This document shows positions 5,241 through 5,959 of a stretch of 5,959 nt of DNA, in pieces; within the stretch, counting starts at the first letter, position 1, and the number at the start of each line of letters is the position of its first letter. Origin of the DNA: Promethearchaeota archaeon (GTDB taxonomy: Archaea > Asgardarchaeota > Lokiarchaeia > Sigyniarchaeales > SOKP01); contig JAHLWE010000348.1 in assembly GCA_019058135.1 (NCBI GenBank), positions 1-5,959 of the forward strand. Reading direction: 5' to 3'. Position numbers and translations under genes: made by a program. The notes beneath the pieces are model-generated. The model saw only the letters and a list, made by a program, of their open reading frames with translations, ran no database searches and was not told where the DNA came from.

Positions 5241-5959
5241 ATGAGTTTTGTAAAGAATTTAGATGAAATAGAAAAAAAAAGAAAAGAAACGTATGATTTC
5301 TATTCTGCGGAAATGTTACTTGTGTTATGGGAAACAAAACCGGAAATTATTAAACGATTACTTCCACCGCCACTTAAACCAGCCAAAATGCCAATCGCCC
5401 ATGCATTTATTGCTAACTATCCCAAAACTAATTTTGGATTGCCCTATTTGGAGAGTGCACTTTTTCTGAGGGCTGAATTCAATGGGGAAGAGGGGAGTTA
5501 TTGCCTTGCAATGCATGTTACGGACGATATGGCTCTAGCAGGTGGTCGTGAATGGTTTGGATATCCCAAGAAAATGGCAAATATCCATTTAAAACGTGAT
5601 GGAAAGGATGTTGAAGGATGGTCAGAACGCCTTGGAACACGTTACTTTGAGGTAAGAGCAAAATTAAGCGGTAAATTCAATGATAAAGAAGCTCCGAAGA
5701 TCTTAATCGGAATTGGAATGGTCCCTAGTAAGATGAAGAATACTGTAAATGTTAGTTTTAATTACAAACATTTTCCTTCGCCTGAGATGCGTGGGTTCGA
5801 TTATAAACCCCGCCTAATCAGAGAAGAAGTAGAGTTCCGTCCAAAATCAATGGAGATGGGTGAGGTTGAAATGGAGCTTAAATCATCAATACATGACCCA
5901 TGGGGTGAAGTAAAGATTGTTAAAGTGTTGGGTGCGTTATACATCGTAGGTGATAACTC
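5241..5959 (+). CDS. Acetoacetate decarboxylase superfamily protein (3' end beyond window)
   Basis: The 239 visible residues cover nearly all of an acetoacetate-decarboxylase-like domain (family length about 245-260); the C-terminal end is cut by the window edge. The strongest evidence is GGREWFGYPKKMA (101-113), matching the clostridial GRELSAYPKKLG motif in which the first Lys forms the Schiff base with the keto substrate and the second lowers its pKa; here these are Lys110 and Lys111. RLLPPPLKP (39-47) matches the family VPEPL motif, and Glu71 in PYLES aligns with active-site Glu76. Two other clostridial active-site residues, Arg29 and Glu61, appear to be replaced (about Ala23 and Phe56 by eye). 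The true reaction may be decarboxylation of acetoacetate to acetone and CO2, or another Schiff-base reaction on a related keto acid, as known for divergent members. The gene has its own TATA box and ribosome binding site and probably acts with the BKACE gene upstream. Confidence 0.88.
   Translation, partial: MSFVKNLDEIEKKRKETYDFYSAEMLLVLWETKPEIIKRLLPPPLKPAKMPIAHAFIANYPKTNFGLPYLESALFLRAEFNGEEGSYCLAMHVTDDMALAGGREWFGYPKKMANIHLKRDGKDVEGWSERLGTRYFEVRAKLSGKFNDKEAPKILIGIGMVPSKMKNTVNVSFNYKHFPSPEMRGFDYKPRLIREEVEFRPKSMEMGEVEMELKSSIHDPWGEVKIVKVLGALYIVGDN

Noticed and set aside
1..5959. tRNA, rRNA, CRISPR array, insertion sequence or attachment site
   Set aside because: No cloverleaf-like GC-rich stems, no regularly spaced repeats, no transposase motif or terminal repeats were seen by eye.

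Overview
The window is strongly AT-rich and reads most naturally as archaeal. Several starts have an AT-rich TATA-like box about 25-55 bases upstream, Shine-Dalgarno sites are present at only some genes, and T-runs follow several stops. The combination of a BKACE-type enzyme, an acetoacetate-decarboxylase-like protein, a GPH/MFS permease and an SDR oxidoreductase in AT-rich DNA resembles Lokiarchaeia (Asgard archaea). That assignment is an inference from gene content and style; no taxonomic marker gene is present.

Layout. At the left edge (1-221) lies a small plus-strand reading frame ending in a degenerate zinc ribbon, whose 3' end overlaps the next gene tail to tail. Two minus-strand genes follow: an SDR oxidoreductase with an extra helical C-terminus (213-1094) and an AEC-family (auxin efflux carrier-like) permease (1231-2166). 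A 225-base divergent intergenic region leads into three plus-strand genes with gaps of about 250-270 bases, probably each with its own promoter: a BKACE/3-keto-5-aminohexanoate-cleavage-family enzyme (2392-3309), a GPH-type MFS permease interrupted by an in-frame TGA at codon 415 of 470 (3578-4990), and an acetoacetate-decarboxylase-superfamily gene that runs off the right edge (5241-5959).

How they may work together. BKACE enzymes condense a beta-keto acid with acetyl-CoA to give acetoacetate and a new acyl-CoA, and acetoacetate decarboxylase turns acetoacetate into acetone and CO2. The neighbouring permeases could move the organic acid or product, and the SDR could interconvert a hydroxy and a keto intermediate. 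A shared ATC[C/G]GAT element just upstream of the TATA boxes of the BKACE and decarboxylase-like genes suggests common control. Against a simple acetone pathway, the decarboxylase-like protein keeps the Lys-Lys pair and one Glu but appears to lack two other active-site residues of the clostridial enzyme, so its substrate is open.

The most notable anomaly is the in-frame TGA in the MFS gene. The reading frame continues for 55 clearly protein-like codons that supply the expected last membrane helix and cytoplasmic tail. A recent nonsense mutation, an assembly error, or recoding (the codon sits in a Cys-x-x-TGA context) are all possible; no convincing SECIS element was seen by eye.
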